Counted from the stretch's first letter, positions 26,643 through 36,300 are shown. The stretch: DNA of 64,000 nucleotides from Ferdinandcohnia humi_A (GCA_047608075.1 JBLKRX010000009.1:108138-172137), one strand, 5' to 3'. The notes: a model not told the origin generated them from the sequence alone. Numbers and translations: made by a program.

Positions 26643-26843
26643 ATGCAAAACGGTAAAGTTAAATGGTTTAACAACGAAAAAGGATTTGGATTTATCGAAG
26701 TTGAAGGCGGAGACGATGTATTCGTACACTTCACTGCTATTCAAGGCGAAGGTTACAAATCTTTAGAAGAAGGTCAAGAAGTTTCTTTTGAAGTTGTTGA
26801 AGGAAACCGTGGACCTCAAGCAGCTAACGTTGTAAAACTATAA
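26643..26843 (+). CDS. cspD: Cold-shock protein CspD
   Basis: A 66-residue OB-fold RNA/DNA-binding protein. RNP1 (KGFGFIEV) and RNP2 (VFVHF) are intact, with the conserved start MQNGKVKWFNNEKG. Strong AGGAGG, five to six bases from the ATG. Acts as an RNA chaperone in the cytosol. The name follows the B. subtilis paralogue found at this locus. Confidence 0.95.
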   Translation: MQNGKVKWFNNEKGFGFIEVEGGDDVFVHFTAIQGEGYKSLEEGQEVSFEVVEGNRGPQAANVVKL

Positions 26844-26875
26844 TTCTTTTTATTTCATGATAAGAATGAATAATC

Positions 26876-26905
26876 AAGGCTGATGTTACCATCAGCCTTT
26901 TTTGA
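26876..26905 (+). terminator. Terminator of cspD
   Basis: AAGGCTGATG pairs with CATCAGCCTT across TTAC, followed by TTTTGATG. Confidence 0.9.
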
Positions 26906-26965
26906 TGCATAAAACCCTACTTCAAGCTCTCATAAAGTAAGAAAGTAAGTTAGATCAGGACTGCC

Positions 26966-27012
26966 ATCGCTAAGCATTCTTTACAAATTCAACAAGAAAA
27001 TTGCTTAGCGAT
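26966..27012. repeat. Inverted repeat downstream of ypeQ
   Basis: ATCGCTAAGCA (26966-26976) and TGCTTAGCGAT (27002-27012) are perfect complements with a 25-base loop and no T run. It lies five bases after the ypeQ stop on the minus strand. Confidence 0.7.
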
Positions 27013-27017
27013 AACAC

Positions 27018-27194
27018 CTATGATAATTTCCGACCATATTCTTTCAGCTTTTCCCCTACAGTACAGTTTTTTATACAAAAGGATTGAGCATAACGCTTCC
27101 CGCGCTCCTTCCGAAAGAATTCCTTTACAAAGCAATCTTGGCAATACGTATCTAATACTTCACCAACCTCCAATAAAAGCTTCTTCCGATCCAT
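27018..27194 (-). CDS. ypeQ: YpeQ-like zinc-finger microprotein
   Basis: A 58-residue basic protein, MDRKKLLLEVGEVLDTYCQD then CFVKEFFRKERGKRYAQSFC and IKNC. The Cys pattern CxxC...CxxxC suggests a zinc-binding knuckle. It matches B. subtilis YpeQ in size and position (between cspD and ypeP). A CAGGAG site lies about 11 bases upstream. The function is unknown. Confidence 0.8.
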   Translation of the reverse strand: MDRKKLLLEVGEVLDTYCQDCFVKEFFRKERGKRYAQSFCIKNCTVGEKLKEYGRKLS

Positions 27195-27366
27195 TTTTTA
27201 ATCAACTCCTGTTTTATTTCTCTCTTAGTCTTTCTTAGTTCTTTCTGTCTAAGTGGCAGTGATCTCTACTTAACAGCGCCACTCAACACCCCTTGCTTTC
27301 TTTTCAAAACCAGCTGAGTGACGTTTCACTATATAATTAATGATTATGTTGAGTAGGCTTATTTAC

Positions 27367-28026
27367 TTAACCTTTAATTTCATATTTACTTGAAACTATT
27401 GTTCCTTCTAATGCTTGGGTTGCCAGTTTATCGGCTTCGGTGTTTTGTTTTCTAGCAATCGGTTCATATATCGGTAAAATATCTAACTTCTTGATTTTCT
27501 CTTCAATTCGGTCTAGCCATCTGTTTAAATTTTCCTCAAAACATGGCCAGTCTCCTGATAATTGGTTTAGAACAACATGGGAATCACCTCTAAATGTGAC
27601 TGTTGAATGTTGTACCCCTAATTCCTCTAATGTATTTAACATCAGCCAAAAAGCAGCATATTCTGCTTCATTGTTTGATTCCATTTCCTCAAAAACTCCA
27701 TTTACTCTGACCCGATATAGTTTTTTTCCTTGAGAATAATAAATGGCAACCCCTAAACCAGCCTTGCCTGAATGGACCTCATATCCGCCATCAAAATAAG
27801 CGATGATATCCTGCGGTTCTGTTTCAGTCTGCTTAATAAGCTTTAATAGTTCTTTTTTTGTCCATTTTGTGTGGCGTTCATCATAAAAAACGAGGTCCTT
27901 CGTTCTCCCTGTTCGTTCAAAATCTTCTGCAATACGCAATGCATCTTCTACGGAAACTTCATCTGAATATAACGTAATCTCCTGATTTTTTGGAGTTTTA
28001 TATGTCCATTCCAGTTTAAGTTTCAT
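27367..28026 (-). CDS. ypeP: RNase H-like protein YpeP
   Basis: A 219-residue protein. The N-terminal about 75 residues form a separate domain (WTYKTPKNQEITLYSDEVS ... RHTKWTKKELLKLI), and the C-terminal part is an RNase HI fold: DIIAYFDGGYEVHSGKAG, EMESNNEAEYAAFWLML, VTFRGDSHVVLNQLSG and ARKQNTEADKLATQAL. The D-E-D-D acidic residues appear present. Family members in B. subtilis have been reported to lack normal RNase HI activity, so a catalytic role should not be assumed. The ATG at 28026 follows GAGAGG. Confidence 0.87.
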   Translation of the reverse strand: MKLKLEWTYKTPKNQEITLYSDEVSVEDALRIAEDFERTGRTKDLVFYDERHTKWTKKELLKLIKQTETEPQDIIAYFDGGYEVHSGKAGLGVAIYYSQGKKLYRVRVNGVFEEMESNNEAEYAAFWLMLNTLEELGVQHSTVTFRGDSHVVLNQLSGDWPCFEENLNRWLDRIEEKIKKLDILPIYEPIARKQNTEADKLATQALEGTIVSSKYEIKG

Positions 28027-28315
28027 CTCAAACCATCCTCTCAATCTGAAATTTATCTAAATATAGCTTAAAACGATATTCTTATTGGTAATAATTTTTC
28101 ATTAAATCTGTACCATTCATCATCAATTTTTATTGACCATTCCTGCAAACCATTATGCCCCTTCTATAGAAGGATCAATTACCTACATTTTTCCTAATTA
28201 TTACCTCATTATACACTCTTTACTCTTTAGTTTACATCGACAATCTCGGTTTTGTTCTTTCCGTTTTATACGAAGCGTATTATAATATATCTTTGACAAT
28301 TAAATGATGGCCTGT

Positions 28316-28355
28316 CGCGGTTCGGGAACTCCCGCGTTATCAAAACTATAGGAGG
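28316..28355 (+). promoter_or_regulatory. preQ1-I riboswitch (translational type) before the queuosine-precursor transporter
   Basis: CGCGG (28316-28320) pairs with CCGCG (28332-28336) to form P1. The loop begins with the conserved TTC and the 3' tail reads CAAAACTATAGGAGG, matching the class I aptamer with its A-rich strand followed by the ribosome binding site. The loop CTCC (28329-28332) can pair with GGAG of the ribosome site, which would hide it when ligand binds. A TATAAT lies upstream at 28281. Confidence 0.88.
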
Positions 28356-28361
28356 AATACT

Positions 28362-29051
28362 ATGTTTAACGAAACACTCTGGTTTATATTTGCTATTGTT
28401 AATTTTATTTTAGTTCTTTCGATTTACAGAATGTTTGGTAAGTCTGGATTATTTGTTTGGATTGGATTTTCTACAGTTGTTGCCAATTTACAAGTTGTAA
28501 AGACTGTTGAATTATTTGGTTTGACGGCTACTCTTGGGAATATCATGTATGGTACATCTTTTTTAGTAACAGATATTTTAAACGAGAAGTATGGCAAAGA
28601 TGAGGCCAAAAAAGGAGTATGGCTCGGCTTTTTCACTCTACTTGCGATGACAATCATTATGCAATTTGTACTACTCTTTAAGCCACATGAAGTGGATATT
28701 GCACAAGGCTCACTCCAAACTATATTCGGATTACTACCAAGGATTGCAATAGGAAGTTTACTTGCATTTATTATTAGTCAATATACCGATGTTCTCATTT
28801 ACGCGAAGATTAAAAGTATGTTTCCTAAAGACAGTCAGCTTTGGTTACGAAATAATGGTAGTACAATGATAAGTCAGCTGTTAGATACATTTATCTTTAC
28901 AAGTGTTGCGTTTATTGGTGTATATCCATTTGAAGTGTGGATTGAGATATTCTTAACAACCTACTTAATTAAATGGTTAGTAGCAGTCATGGATACACCA
29001 TTTATGTATATAGCAAAATCATTTCATAAACAAAAAGCAAGTCATTCATAA
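28362..29051 (+). CDS. ypdP: Queuosine-precursor transporter YpdP (VUT/YhhQ family)
   Basis: A 229-residue membrane protein with about six hydrophobic segments. Family features are GTSFLVTDILNEKYGKDEAKKGVWLGF and the C-terminal RNNGSTMISQLLDTFIFTSVAF, as in COG1738 (YhhQ, formerly DUF165). Relatives import 7-cyano-7-deazaguanine or preQ1. The preQ1-I riboswitch in its leader independently supports this role. GGAGG, six bases before the ATG, is part of the riboswitch tail. Confidence 0.93.
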   Translation: MFNETLWFIFAIVNFILVLSIYRMFGKSGLFVWIGFSTVVANLQVVKTVELFGLTATLGNIMYGTSFLVTDILNEKYGKDEAKKGVWLGFFTLLAMTIIMQFVLLFKPHEVDIAQGSLQTIFGLLPRIAIGSLLAFIISQYTDVLIYAKIKSMFPKDSQLWLRNNGSTMISQLLDTFIFTSVAFIGVYPFEVWIEIFLTTYLIKWLVAVMDTPFMYIAKSFHKQKASHS

Positions 29052-29052
29052 T

Positions 29053-29082
29053 GGAGGATGTTAGTTGGGCATCCTCTTTTTA
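29053..29082 (+). terminator. Terminator of ypdP
   Basis: GAGGATG pairs with CATCCTC (29054-29076), followed by TTTTTATG. Confidence 0.8.
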
Positions 29083-29174
29083 TGCAATTACCATTTTTGC
29101 ATCATTTTATCTTTCACTGCACCATATTAATGTGATAAACTGCTATATAGTCTTCATAATTGGAGGAAACTTGA

Positions 29175-29561
29175 ATGATTGAAGTATATATTGATGGAGC
29201 TAGTGCTGGAGATCCTGGACCATCGGGGGCTGGAGTTTTTATAAAAGGAAATGGGAACCCTGAAAAACATTCTATTCCACTTGGGACTATGACGAATCAT
29301 GAAGCCGAATACTACGCACTACTAAAAGGACTTGAGATTTGTATTGAGAATGGCTATAAAGTTGTTTCCTTTCGTACAGATTCTCAACTAGTAGACCGGG
29401 CCATCGCTAAGGAGTATGTTAAAAATAAAAAATTTGCACCTCTTCTTGAAAAGGCATTAGGTTTATCAAAGGAATTAGACCTCTTTTTTATGAAATGGAT
29501 TCCAAGTAGTCAAAATAAAGTCGCTGATGAGTTAGCTAGACAAGGTATCAGAAAAAATTAA
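29175..29561 (+). CDS. ypdQ: RNase HI-like protein YpdQ
   Basis: A 128-residue RNase H fold. Acidic residues are in VYIDGASAGDPG, NHEAEYYALLKGLE, FRTDSQLV and NKVADELAR, so the four catalytic carboxylates seem to be in place. The B. subtilis homologue YpdQ was reported to show no RNase H activity, so the name should remain cautious. GGAGG lies upstream of the ATG. The gene is followed 19 bases later by the EamA permease and probably shares its transcript. Confidence 0.87.
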   Translation: MIEVYIDGASAGDPGPSGAGVFIKGNGNPEKHSIPLGTMTNHEAEYYALLKGLEICIENGYKVVSFRTDSQLVDRAIAKEYVKNKKFAPLLEKALGLSKELDLFFMKWIPSSQNKVADELARQGIRKN

Positions 29562-29580
29562 AGGTAAAGGAAGGAGAAAC

Positions 29581-30504
29581 TTGCAGAAATCACTTATTGC
29601 AGATATAAGTCTTTTGTTTGTAGCGTTAATTTGGGGATCAACGTTTGTTCTTGTTCAAAATGCAATATCCTTTTTAGAGCCTATGACCTTTAACGGAATA
29701 CGTTTTTTTATTGCAGGGTTATTTCTATTCATATGGCTTGTCCTATTTTATCGAGATCAATTACGGGCTATTAACAAAAAATTACTGTTATCCGGATTTA
29801 TTATGGGTGTTTGGTTGTTTGGTGGTTATGCCTTGCAAACCATTGGATTACTGTATACAACCTCATCAAAAGCTGGATTTATCACTGGCTTGAGTGTTAT
29901 ATTAGTACCATTGTTTTCATTTTTATTATTAAAACAAAAGCCTAAAATGAATGCGGTCATGGGAGTTGCTATTGCAACTGTAGGTCTATATTTATTGACA
30001 ATGGCTGGCACTTTTAGTGTTAATCAAGGGGATGTACTTGTCTTTTTCTGCGCAATTTCATTTGCATTACATATTATTTTCACAGGAAAGTATACATCTC
30101 TATTCCCGACATTGTTATTAACTGTTACACAAATCTTTACTGTTGCAGGCTTATCCATCCTTTCCTCACTTCTTTTTGAAGATTGGAAAGCTGCATTTTC
30201 ACTTGAGATTCTATCCAAAAATGAAGTAATGCTTGCACTTATTGTAACTTCATTATTTGCTACTGCAATTGCGTTCTTATTGCAAACGAAGTTCCAGCAG
30301 TTTACAACACCAACACGAGTTGCACTTATATTCGCAATGGAACCAGTTTTTGCAGCAATTACAGCATATTACTTTGCAGATGAGAGACTCACGTATTTTG
30401 CTATCATTGGATGTTTATGTATCTTTATCGGTATGATTTTAGCAGAACTTCCTACTAAAAAAACGAAAACAACAACTAAGGCAATTGATCAACCTATTGG
30501 CTAA
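29581..30504 (+). CDS. EamA-family (DMT superfamily) permease
   Basis: A 307-residue protein with ten hydrophobic segments arranged as two EamA repeats (LIWGSTFVLVQNAISFLEPM in the first, LLQTKFQQFTTPTRVALIF in the second). Transport direction and substrate are unknown; relatives export amino acids or metabolites. The start is TTG at 29581, with AAGGAAGGAG six bases upstream. It is the last gene of a short unit ending at a strong terminator. Confidence 0.85.
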   Translation: MQKSLIADISLLFVALIWGSTFVLVQNAISFLEPMTFNGIRFFIAGLFLFIWLVLFYRDQLRAINKKLLLSGFIMGVWLFGGYALQTIGLLYTTSSKAGFITGLSVILVPLFSFLLLKQKPKMNAVMGVAIATVGLYLLTMAGTFSVNQGDVLVFFCAISFALHIIFTGKYTSLFPTLLLTVTQIFTVAGLSILSSLLFEDWKAAFSLEILSKNEVMLALIVTSLFATAIAFLLQTKFQQFTTPTRVALIFAMEPVFAAITAYYFADERLTYFAIIGCLCIFIGMILAELPTKKTKTTTKAIDQPIG

Positions 30505-30514
30505 ATGTATGAAA

Positions 30515-30545
30515 AACAACCTCGGGTTTCCCGAGGTTGTTTTAT
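30515..30545 (+). terminator. Bidirectional terminator after the EamA gene
   Basis: AACAACCTCGGG and CCCGAGGTTGTT form a 12-bp stem with loop TTT, with flanking As and Ts. Confidence 0.92.
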
Positions 30546-30838
30546 TATATTAAATTTTTATTTTCAGCAAATTGATAAGCCTCTTTTCGTGAGGTTACCT
30601 TATTTTCCTTTAACATTTCCAAAAAGGAAATAAAGAAGCTACCATCAAATTCTTTTTGAGCTTTAAGCGTAATTTCAATTGCTACATTTACAAGGTCATC
30701 TGTAGCTGCAGTATAATGCTGACCAAATGAAATAAAGCCAATGGCATCCTCACCTAAACTAAAACCTTTTTGTGCTAAAAATTGTAGATAATCCTCTACC
30801 CTTTTTTCCAATTTGAACAAATGCCCCATCCCCAACAA
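30545..30838 (-). CDS. Conserved hypothetical protein, about 94-97 residues
   Basis: A small soluble protein: LEKRVEDYLQFLAQKGFSLG, EDAIGFISFGQHYTAATDDL and KAQKEFDGSFFISFLEML. The start is either TTG at 30838 or ATG at 30829 (MGHLFKLEKRV); the ribosome site is weak for both. The sequence looks like a real conserved protein with even hydrophobic spacing. I do not recognise the family. It ends at the strong bidirectional terminator. Confidence 0.7.
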   Translation of the reverse strand: MLGMGHLFKLEKRVEDYLQFLAQKGFSLGEDAIGFISFGQHYTAATDDLVNVAIEITLKAQKEFDGSFFISFLEMLKENKVTSRKEAYQFAENKNLI

Positions 30839-30885
30839 AAAAATACATATCTTTCATTTATAGTAACGCATTTTTTGTCGTAATA

Positions 30886-31347
30886 CTACGATTTTTTTGT
30901 TAGATAGTGACCGATTATTCCTGTTGCGATTCCTAACAAAGCACCTCCAAGAACCTCCTCTGGTTGGTGTCCGAGTATTTCCTTTAATCTTCTTTCATTT
31001 CGATCGTGATAGTGGTTATCTTGTTGACCCGCTAAGCGTTCCACTTCTTCATCTATCTCGTTAACCTTTAATGTTAATTCACCAGCTTGACGTCTAATTC
31101 CTTGCGCGTCATACATGACTATTAATCCAAAAATACTGGAAAGTGCAAAATCAATTGTCGTGATTCCTCTTTGTAAGGCAATGAAGGTCGCTAGCGAGGA
31201 AACACCCGCTGAATGGGAGCTTGGCATTCCACCTGTCTCAATCATTGTTCTCCAATCCCACTTGCCTGTTTTGGCCATTTTTATTGGAATTTTTAAAAAT
31301 TGAGCAAGTCCAATTGTTAATAAAGCAGTACAAACACCTTTATTCAC
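30886..31347 (-). CDS. YuiD-like divergent PAP2-family membrane protein
   Basis: A 153-residue membrane protein. The family motif GGMPSSHSAGVSSLA and the later GHQPEEVLGGALLG match the DUF212/divergent PAP2 family (COG1963), whose motif resembles that of acid phosphatases and vanadium haloperoxidases. The residue set KxxxxxxR...PSSHSA is seen in part. The start is GTG, with GAGGTGAAC upstream. The substrate is unknown. Confidence 0.88.
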   Translation of the reverse strand: MNKGVCTALLTIGLAQFLKIPIKMAKTGKWDWRTMIETGGMPSSHSAGVSSLATFIALQRGITTIDFALSSIFGLIVMYDAQGIRRQAGELTLKVNEIDEEVERLAGQQDNHYHDRNERRLKEILGHQPEEVLGGALLGIATGIIGHYLTKKS

Positions 31348-31446
31348 GTTAGTTCACCTCACCATTAGTGTCCTAGTTTGCTTCACTTTCTATTCAAGAC
31401 ATAATCCAAAATAGGATGGAAATAATACGAAATGGAGGTGACGATA

Positions 31447-31584
31447 ATGGCACAAAAAGGTAATAATCGTGGAAAAGCTCCTCGAGGTGTTAACCCACAG
31501 GGCTATGGACCCGATACTGAGTATTCTATGGAACCGAAAAGTCAATTAGAACAAGCTGCAAAAAAATCCAATACAAAAAGATAA
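31447..31584 (+). CDS. sspL: Small acid-soluble spore protein L
   Basis: A 45-residue protein, MAQKGNNRGKAPRGVNPQGY and ending KSQLEQAAKKSNTKR. The C terminus is nearly the same as in B. subtilis SspL (KTELEERAKKSNTKR) and the position next to ypcP is the same. GGAGGTGACG precedes the ATG. It is a minor spore-core protein, expected to be made in the forespore under sigma G. It is too short to appear in many automatic annotations. Confidence 0.88.
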   Translation: MAQKGNNRGKAPRGVNPQGYGPDTEYSMEPKSQLEQAAKKSNTKR

Positions 31585-31620
31585 GTGTTCTTAAGTAGGA
31601 AAACTTTGTAAATATACAAT

Positions 31621-31652
31621 AAAAAAAGAGGAGGTCAAGTAGACTTCCTCTT
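31621..31652 (-). terminator. Terminator of ypcP
   Basis: AAGAGGAGGTC and GACTTCCTCTT form a stem with one G-U pair, followed on the minus strand by TTTTTTTATTG. Confidence 0.8.
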
Positions 31653-31680
31653 AACTGCAGTTCCTATACCGAAAATAACA

Positions 31681-32550
31681 TTAACTAATAAACTGATCTA
31701 AACCTTTAAACTCCAACTCAGAGAACTTTTCAAAGACTTTATCACGGTTGATTTTGATTGAAGCCTCATCTAGGTTACAACTTATAGGTACTTCACAATG
31801 AATTCGTGCAAGCTTTCTAGATAAGTGTAGCATTTCTAAGTCTTCTTTAATTTTTGTCTTCTGTGCCTTCGATAAGGTTTCTACATTTTCAAGAATTCCT
31901 TCGATTGACTCAAACTGTTGTAGTAACTTCAACGCTGTTTTTTCACCGATTCCTCTTACTCCAGGATAATTATCACTTGTATCACCCATTAAAGCCTTCA
32001 GATCAACCATCTGTTCAGGTCGAATTCCTTTTTCCTCAAGAAAATTTGTAGTTGTATACTCAGCGTAATTACCGATTCCCTTCTTAAGAAGCAGGACTGA
32101 TATATTTTCATCAAGAAGCTGCAAAATATCTTGGTCTCCAGTAAGAATCAGGACCTCAGAATCCTGACTGTATTGTTTGGCAAGAGTACCGATGCAATCA
32201 TCCGCTTCATAGCCAGATAATCCTACGTTTGGAATATCAAATGATTCAACAACCTCCTTTACGAGGTCAAATTGAGGGATTAACTCCTCAGGTGGAGCAC
32301 CACGGTTTGCTTTGTAATCCGAATACATCTCTGTCCGAAATGTTGAGCTTCCCATATCCCAGCAACAAATAACATGAGAAGGCTTGTACGTATTAATTGC
32401 TGTCATCATATGTTTCACAAACCCATGTATCCCATTCGTAGGAATACCTTTACTATTAATCATAAAATATCCGCTCATTGCTGTTGCATAAAATGATCTA
32501 AATAATAAGGCCATTCCATCAATTAACATTACCTGATTTTTCAATAGCAT
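31681..32550 (-). CDS. ypcP: 5'-3' exonuclease YpcP (Pol I 5'-nuclease homologue)
   Basis: A 289-residue flap-type 5' nuclease. It has the N-terminal metal Asp (LIDGMALLFRS), the GYEADDCIGTLA motif, ILTGDQDILQLL and a helix-hairpin-helix (MGDTSDNYPGVRGIGEKTALKLL). It probably helps remove RNA primers with Pol I. The ATG at 32550 is only one base from GGAGGG; a TTG two codons later (32544) has better spacing and may be the true start. Confidence 0.93.
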   Translation of the reverse strand: MLLKNQVMLIDGMALLFRSFYATAMSGYFMINSKGIPTNGIHGFVKHMMTAINTYKPSHVICCWDMGSSTFRTEMYSDYKANRGAPPEELIPQFDLVKEVVESFDIPNVGLSGYEADDCIGTLAKQYSQDSEVLILTGDQDILQLLDENISVLLLKKGIGNYAEYTTTNFLEEKGIRPEQMVDLKALMGDTSDNYPGVRGIGEKTALKLLQQFESIEGILENVETLSKAQKTKIKEDLEMLHLSRKLARIHCEVPISCNLDEASIKINRDKVFEKFSELEFKGLDQFIS

Positions 32551-32627
32551 ACCCTCCTAGAAAAACTTCATAAAAGAAATTATACCATATTTCTACAAGA
32601 TTTCGCCTTGCATCTTCCTACCAAAAA

Positions 32628-32653
32628 TAACCCCCCTTATAAAAGGGGGATTT
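32628..32653 (-). terminator. Terminator after the 41-residue small gene
   Basis: CCCCC/GGGGG stem around TTATAAAA; the minus strand continues TTATTTTTGG. Confidence 0.8.
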
Positions 32654-32657
32654 CGTT

Positions 32658-32783
32658 CTACTTACTTTTCATTTTTTCAGCTTCCACTTCTGCATAGGAA
32701 GCAAAGTGGTATGGCGTTGTATCTTTTCCAGGTTGTTTCTTCTTCGATTTTGTAGTTCTATTATCGGCTTGCTTTTTCAACAT
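32658..32783 (-). CDS. Small Lys-rich hypothetical protein (41 residues)
   Basis: Reads MLKKQADNRTTKSKKKQPGK then DTTPYHFASYAEVEAEKMKSK. GGAGAG lies five bases before the ATG and a clear terminator follows directly, so it is very likely expressed as a mono-gene transcript. Hydrophilic and basic at the N terminus, it could be a minor spore or nucleic-acid-binding protein, but the family is not recognised. Confidence 0.68.
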   Translation of the reverse strand: MLKKQADNRTTKSKKKQPGKDTTPYHFASYAEVEAEKMKSK

Positions 32784-32849
32784 GCCCTCTCCTTTACAAG
32801 AGACTTTGTAATAGTATGACAATCCGACATGTTGATTATCCCAATTTTA

Positions 32850-33119
32850 CTATTTGTTTTGTGACTTACGATTTACGTACTCTTTAACCATTTCAACAGT
32901 AACAAACTTTCGCTGAGGAACAATTCCTTTTCGGGACAATTCGTTGATCTCAGCCGTTACTTTATTAATCTTTTCAACTGAGAAAGAATTTCCCTGCTGA
33001 GCTAATGTTACAGCCTCTTCGATAAAGTGCTCACGTTTATTATCCAACTCAACAAATGTTCTTACAACTTGGTGTTGTGCTTTTGAATGCTTTGTAATTT
33101 CTTCATGTACATTACTCAT
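32850..33119 (-). CDS. ypbS: YpbS family protein
   Basis: An 89-residue, mostly helical protein (VHEEITKHSKAQHQVVRTFV ... VTVEMVKEYVNRKSQ). Its position after dynA matches B. subtilis ypbS (DUF2533). It overlaps the preceding small gene by eight bases, so the two are translationally close. The function is unknown. Confidence 0.8.
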   Translation of the reverse strand: MSNVHEEITKHSKAQHQVVRTFVELDNKREHFIEEAVTLAQQGNSFSVEKINKVTAEINELSRKGIVPQRKFVTVEMVKEYVNRKSQNK

Positions 33120-33315
33120 TCTTATCCTCCGGTGTTATCTTTGACATGAGCTTGATGATATGCGGCTTCGGTTCCCAACAGTTAAATTTATATTCAGGTT
33201 TTGTCTGATAACCTAAGCGTGAGCAAGAATATCTCATTGATTTTTCTATTCTTAAAGCAACAAAGTTTATACAGGTCGCACATGCATGGTATTTGGAATA
33301 GTTGAGATTATTCAT
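33112..33315 (-). CDS. Small Cys-containing protein between dynA and ypbS
   Basis: A 67-residue protein with CATCINF, a Cys in YSCSRLGY and another in KFNCWEPKP; the CxxC...C...C pattern suggests metal binding. GAGG lies six bases before the ATG. It starts seven bases after dynA and overlaps ypbS by eight bases, making a three-gene unit dynA - this gene - ypbS. The family is not recognised by name. Confidence 0.78.
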   Translation of the reverse strand: MNNLNYSKYHACATCINFVALRIEKSMRYSCSRLGYQTKPEYKFNCWEPKPHIIKLMSKITPEDKNE

Positions 33316-33322
33316 AGTAACC

Positions 33323-36300
33323 TCATCCGATACGCTCTTTAAAGAATCCTCTTAACATTTCCTGGATCCCTTCTAGTTTGGTAATATCAATATTCTCAGA
33401 TAATATTTTTGTCACTCCATCATAATACTCATCGATTTCCTGTAAAGCTTTATTCTGTATGGAGTTTAATGCGTGACTAAACTGCTTTTCATATAGCCCC
33501 TGAAGAATGGTTTTATTTTCCTCAATATAATTAGAAACAGACTCTTGTAAAAGCGCTACAAACTCCTCAAGCATATTTTTCTTCTCATTTTTCTCAAAAA
33601 ATGATTTTGGATTCTTAAACATGGTAAGAGCTTTTTTATAGCGAGATTTATCCTCTTCTTTTAAACCCGTTTCAAATTCAACTGAATTAAAATAATAATC
33701 AACACTATTTGAGATACTTACATTTTGATTGATTAATTTAATATTCTCATTGAAAAGATCAAGGTGACCATACAGTTGTTTTTTTAGAAATGTTTCGATT
33801 CGTAAGGAAGTTGCCCGCATTTCTTGTGCCAAATCAAAACCAACTGATTGTAAAAATTCATCAAGACATGATTGCAAAGCCTTCTTTAAATCTCTTCCAT
33901 CATCTCTAAGGGTCGCTGGATTAAATGCCTCTTTAAACATGTCTGACATACGAAGAAAAATTCTTTGTTTTATATAATAACTAAGCTCAGTAATTTCTTG
34001 ATCCACTACACGTAAGGAGGATTGTTCATCTGTACTTACAATCACTTTTCTAATTTGTTCGTGCTGTTCATTAGCTTGCTGTAGGTTTTGCCGCTTAATA
34101 TCTTTATCTTCCTTCGCAGAATCTATATAAGACTGTAATATGGTTGAAGCTCTATTTATATCAATATATGCTTCATTAATAGCAACCTCTGTTAGTTCTC
34201 CAATCACAAAGGCTTGGAAATCCTTCTCGAATTGCTCTATTCCGGATGTAGGTAGGATTCCTCTTTCACTCACACTGTTTTTATTTTGTTTTTCAAGCAA
34301 TGCAGCTCGGCTGGAAACCGTATAGAGACGTGGAAAACGAATTCCATAGCTGACTAGCTGTGAATCTACATATTCTTTCACATCAGCAAGCTCTTCTTCT
34401 GTGTTTGCTAAGTCTGCAGCATTGATAAGAAAGAACATTTTATCCATACTAAAAGCATCTTTCACTCGTCCAAGCTGTATCAAGAATTCGCGATCCGCTC
34501 TTGAAAAAGCATGGTTATAATACGTAACAAAGAGGATTGCGTCTGCATTTTTAATGTACTCGAAGGCAACCCCAGTATGTCGGGCATTAATTGAATCAGC
34601 CCCTGGAGTATCTACCAACGTAATTCCTTGTCGAGTTAATGGACAATCATAGTACAACTCAATCCATTCGACAAAGCATGCCTTATCTTCATTCGCAACA
34701 AACTCATTAAAGCCTTCCATATTACTTGTCAAGACGTTGTCCAAATCGGAGGAAATATTTTCATATCCATCGATAACAGCTTTAAGAAATGAAAAATGAG
34801 GCTTTTCCTTTGCTTCAATAGTAGTAATATTACTTAGTATAGACAGTATGATTTCTAGTGCACTAGATAAGTTTTCAGCTTTCTCTCCAAATACATATAA
34901 CGAGTGGTTGATATCGTCTAATAATTGCACAGCAGATTTTATCTTAACGAGAACCACACCATGTGGATGTTGTTCGTTTGGAAACGTAATTTTATTTATT
35001 GTTGCAGTTGTAGGATTCGGTGAGACTGGTAATACATGATTCCCCATTAAAGCATTCGCAAATGAAGATTTACCAGCACTAAAAGCTCCGAACAACGCAA
35101 CCGTATAATGCTTATTCTTTAGACGGAATGCCTTTTCTTGCATGTCCTTTGCCAGTAAGGACAAACCAGTAATTGGTGCTATTAGATAGTTAGACTTTTC
35201 AAGATGCAGAATTGCCTGTTCAGCGGAACCTTTTACATCTTTTTGGGGCTTTACATGTTCCTCAATATCCTTCCCTTGTGTATATTCATTTAGTTGTTCC
35301 TGCAATTCCCTTAAGACCTTTTCTGTAGATGAGATTTCAACCTTATCTGCATTTACATTTGCTACTATCTCTTGGAGAGTAAGGGTCGTTTTGACTTCAG
35401 TCTTTCCGGTGATAATATCCTCAAAATGGTTTAAAGTCGTTTTCCGTTTTTCTTCATATTCATTTAGTTTTTCAAATGCCTCTTTGTAAGATAGATACTG
35501 TTGTAACTCATTGTTTATTTTTTCCGCTTCCTGAGCGACATTGATTTTTAACTTATCAATTATTCCATGTAGAAGAGAAACCGCAAGTTGCTTATATTTT
35601 TTCTTAATATAACCACTAACATCATCAGTATAGGTTAAAATATATTCTCCAGTTACCCGAGCACCTGGTTTAACAAGGTTCTGTAAATCGTTTGGAGTGA
35701 ACTCAATGGTTACTTCATCCGTATTAGATAGATAACGTGTCAGATTTGATGAAGTCACAAAGTTTTTCAAGAAGTCTTTCAAATGCCACTCTACCTGTGT
35801 TGACATTTTTTCTTTTACGTCATTAAAAAATGTAAGCAAACGTTCTTCACGTTCTTTTTCTGTTTTATTTTTAGAAAATAATAAGCCTACCTTAAAATCT
35901 GGCTGAACGGATTCAACATAATGTTTTGCATTTTCCCGTGTTTGAAAGGGCATTAAAATTGCATTTGCCAAGATTGTATCAATTCCCTTAACAAATTCAG
36001 CTTCAACTGCAATTGGCATCTGTTCTAAGCTTTCCTTTTGTTTGAAAAGAACTTGAATTTTCTGAGAGAATTCTTCCTTGTCCTCTTGTGATAATGTCGA
36101 AACGACCTCTTTATATGCCTCTATTTCCAAAGCGTTTTTATCATCTAAAAAAGCAATGTGGTCTAGAATAATTTGTTTTGCTGAGTGGTACACACCATCA
36201 AGTAAGAGCTCGTCCTTATGGTTCATTTTATCAAGTAATAATTGTCTAACCTGTTGAAGCTGGTTGTGAGGATGATTCTTATCTTTTAATGTTGTATAAA

